From DATMNI01 sp035570275 (GTDB lineage Bacteria; Acidobacteriota; Terriglobia; Bryobacterales; Bryobacteraceae): DNA of 21,423 nucleotides. Both the position numbers and the translations under genes were made by a program. The stretch lies in assembly GCA_035570275.1 (NCBI GenBank), contig DATMNI010000250.1, positions 1-21,423 of the forward strand. Reading direction: 5' to 3'. This document shows, in pieces, positions 19,976-21,423 of the stretch (the stretch's first letter is position 1; each line of letters begins with the position of its first letter). The notes under the pieces were generated by a model. It was not told the origin of the DNA, ran no database searches, and saw only the letters and a program-made list of their open reading frames with translations.

Positions 19976-21423
19976 TTCGATTAAACAGCGCCAGGCAGAA
20001 ATCCGGCAGCGTGCCGCCGGTTTGGAAAAACTGTTTCGCCAGCCGTGTCTCTTCGGCCCGGGGCGGGCGGGACAGAGCCAGCCGCCAGGCCGTCGTAATC
20101 TGGCAGTCGCGGCGATTGCCGCAGGATGTCTCAAGGCGCGCGGCGAAGGCTTGCGAGACCTCCTGCATGGCGTCCGAATTCATCAGCGAGAGGGCTTGCA
20201 GGGCGTGCGTGGAGACGGAGCGGACCGGGCAGGACGTAATGGCGTCGGGCTGGTCGAAGGCGTTGAACATCGGCAGCCGCACGCTGCGCTTGTTGTAGAG
20301 GTAAATGCCGCGGCGGTTGCGCACACTGCTATCGGCGCTGACGGGCCACAGGCCATCGCGCTCCGATTCGGTGAAGATGAGGTCGTAGACTTCGGGCTCG
20401 ATCGGGATGCGCACGGGCCGTCCGCCAATTTTCGGATTGAGCGTGCCGGCCGCGGAAAGCGTGGCGTCGCGAATGGTTTCGGCATCGAAGCGTTTGCGAT
20501 TCATGCGCCAGAAAAGCCGGTTCTGCGGGTCGATTTGCGACTTCGCCTGGTCGGGCGCGGATGACTGGAGGTACCCGCTGGAAGTGACGATTAGCCGGTC
20601 AATGGCTTTGACATTCCAGCCGCGCGCCATGAATTCGGCGGCCAGCCAGTCCAGCAGCGCGTGGCTCTCCGGCTTATCGCCCATGGTTCCGAAATCGTTG
20701 GGGGTGCGCACCAGGCCTTCGCCGAAACGGTACTGCCAGATGCGGTTCACCATCACGCGGGCGGTGAGCGGGTTATCCTTCGAAGCCAGCCAAGTGGCGA
20801 AAGCGGTGCGGCGGCCGGGCGTTTCGGCGAGGATTTGCAAACCGGCCCGGATCACCAGCGGGACCGAGGGCGCAACCGCGTCGAGCGGGCTGTGCGGATC
20901 TCCCAGGCGCAGGACGTAGCATGGCGGCGCGGGCTCTCCTGTGTTGACGAAGGCGTAGGCGGCCGGCAGCGGATCGGGCGCGGTGGCTTCCACTTCGTGG
21001 AGTTGCTGGCGCAGGCTGGCGCGGTCGGCCTTCACGGGCGCGGGCATGGCGGCAACCACTTCGTCCCAGGCAGGCTTGATCTGGGTTTCGGCGTCGGCCG
21101 CCTGCTTTTTCTGCTCGGCGGTGCGTTTGTCCTTCGGGATGTTAAGGGCCGCGAGCAGCGCAGGGTCGAGTTTGGCCTTGCGCTCTTCGGCGATCTGCTG
21201 TTCGAAAGGTTTGGCCAGCGCCTTCAGGGCGTCGGTGATGGGCGCAAGGCGCTTCTTGTAGGCTTGGTCGGCGGCCTGCCACGCTCCTTTTTCCTCCGGC
21301 GTGGTGATGTCGACATCCTTGCCCTTAGCGCCGGCGAAGACCGCCTGCAGACTGTAGAAATCGGACTGCAGGATGGGGTCGAACTTGTGGTTGTGGCAGC
21401 GGGCGCAGTTAATGGTCATGCCC
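19953..21423 (-). CDS. PSD1/DUF1553 protein with cytochrome-like CxxCH (5' end missing)
   Basis: The window's right edge cuts this gene; about 489 C-terminal residues are present. Near the visible start, CARCHNHKFDP is the CxxCH motif that ends DUF1549 (PSCyt2) domains and could bind haem c. A charged Ala/Lys-rich linker follows. The DUF1553 (PSD1) domain runs from about residue 205, with ARVMVNRIWQYRFGEGLV, TPNDFGTMGDKPESHALLDW, SSGYLQSS and MNRKRFDAETIRDA, to the typical C-terminal FNRNEFIYVP. The last codons overlap the start of DUF1501, the usual partner. These proteins are exported; the N-terminal signal and any PSCyt1 domain would lie outside the window. Confidence 0.94.
   Translation of the reverse strand, partial: GMTINCARCHNHKFDPILQSDFYSLQAVFAGAKGKDVDITTPEEKGAWQAADQAYKKRLAPITDALKALAKPFEQQIAEERKAKLDPALLAALNIPKDKRTAEQKKQAADAETQIKPAWDEVVAAMPAPVKADRASLRQQLHEVEATAPDPLPAAYAFVNTGEPAPPCYVLRLGDPHSPLDAVAPSVPLVIRAGLQILAETPGRRTAFATWLASKDNPLTARVMVNRIWQYRFGEGLVRTPNDFGTMGDKPESHALLDWLAAEFMARGWNVKAIDRLIVTSSGYLQSSAPDQAKSQIDPQNRLFWRMNRKRFDAETIRDATLSAAGTLNPKIGGRPVRIPIEPEVYDLIFTESERDGLWPVSADSSVRNRRGIYLYNKRSVRLPMFNAFDQPDAITSCPVRSVSTHALQALSLMNSDAMQEVSQAFAARLETSCGNRRDCQITTAWRLALSRPPRAEETRLAKQFFQTGGTLPDFCLALFNRNEFIYVP

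Noticed and set aside
19976..20134. Upstream extension of DUF1501 to 20134
   Set aside because: The added 53 residues lie wholly within the PSD1 coding region and precede the Tat signal. Family proteins begin shortly before the twin arginines.

Overview
The window looks like chromosomal DNA from an Acidobacteriota member, most likely of the Solibacter/Bryobacterales type. This rests on family content: a PSD1/DUF1553 plus DUF1501 gene pair, a remnant of an acidobacterial-style FtsX/MacB permease, a secreted S9 peptidase, GC-rich DNA with small interspersed palindromic repeats, and -10-like hexamers placed only 6-9 nt before start codons. The assignment is an inference; no rRNA or tRNA is visible.

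Region 1 (1-6645, + strand) is housekeeping and regulation. It holds the 3' part of a type I glutamine synthetase with its adenylylation-site tyrosine, a MOSC-domain protein, and the glutamine synthetase adenylyltransferase GlnE. A KdpD-like histidine kinase without the KdpD N-terminal domain follows, overlapping a KdpE/OmpR-type response regulator by 4 nt. Copies of a 42-bp double-palindrome repeat lie before the MOSC gene and in an array between glnE and the kinase.

Region 2 (6646-8778) starts with a 50-codon permease remnant. On the minus strand are a SAM-dependent methyltransferase and threonine synthase.

Region 3 (8779-13220) is less GC-rich and accessory in character. A MarR-type regulator precedes a secreted metallo-beta-lactamase-fold, alkylsulfatase-like enzyme. 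Two nearly identical operator-like sequences lie exactly 500 bp apart, one at each promoter. A DUF4097-like lipoprotein and a pair of small membrane proteins follow on the minus strand.

Region 4 (13221-16500) holds a secreted S9/DPP-IV-type peptidase, a probable transposase scrap, and two abutting small genes, the second encoding a tail-anchored membrane protein.

Region 5 (16495-21423, minus strand) carries a PSD1/DUF1553 protein (running off the window) and DUF1501, which overlap. Twelve nt downstream is an ATPase plus HNH-nuclease pair that looks like a compact Septu (PtuA/PtuB) anti-phage system. A diverged scrap resembling the DUF1501 3' end lies on the far side of the pair, so the defence genes are bracketed by two DUF1501-like 3' ends in direct orientation. 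This cassette is the most notable accessory system here.
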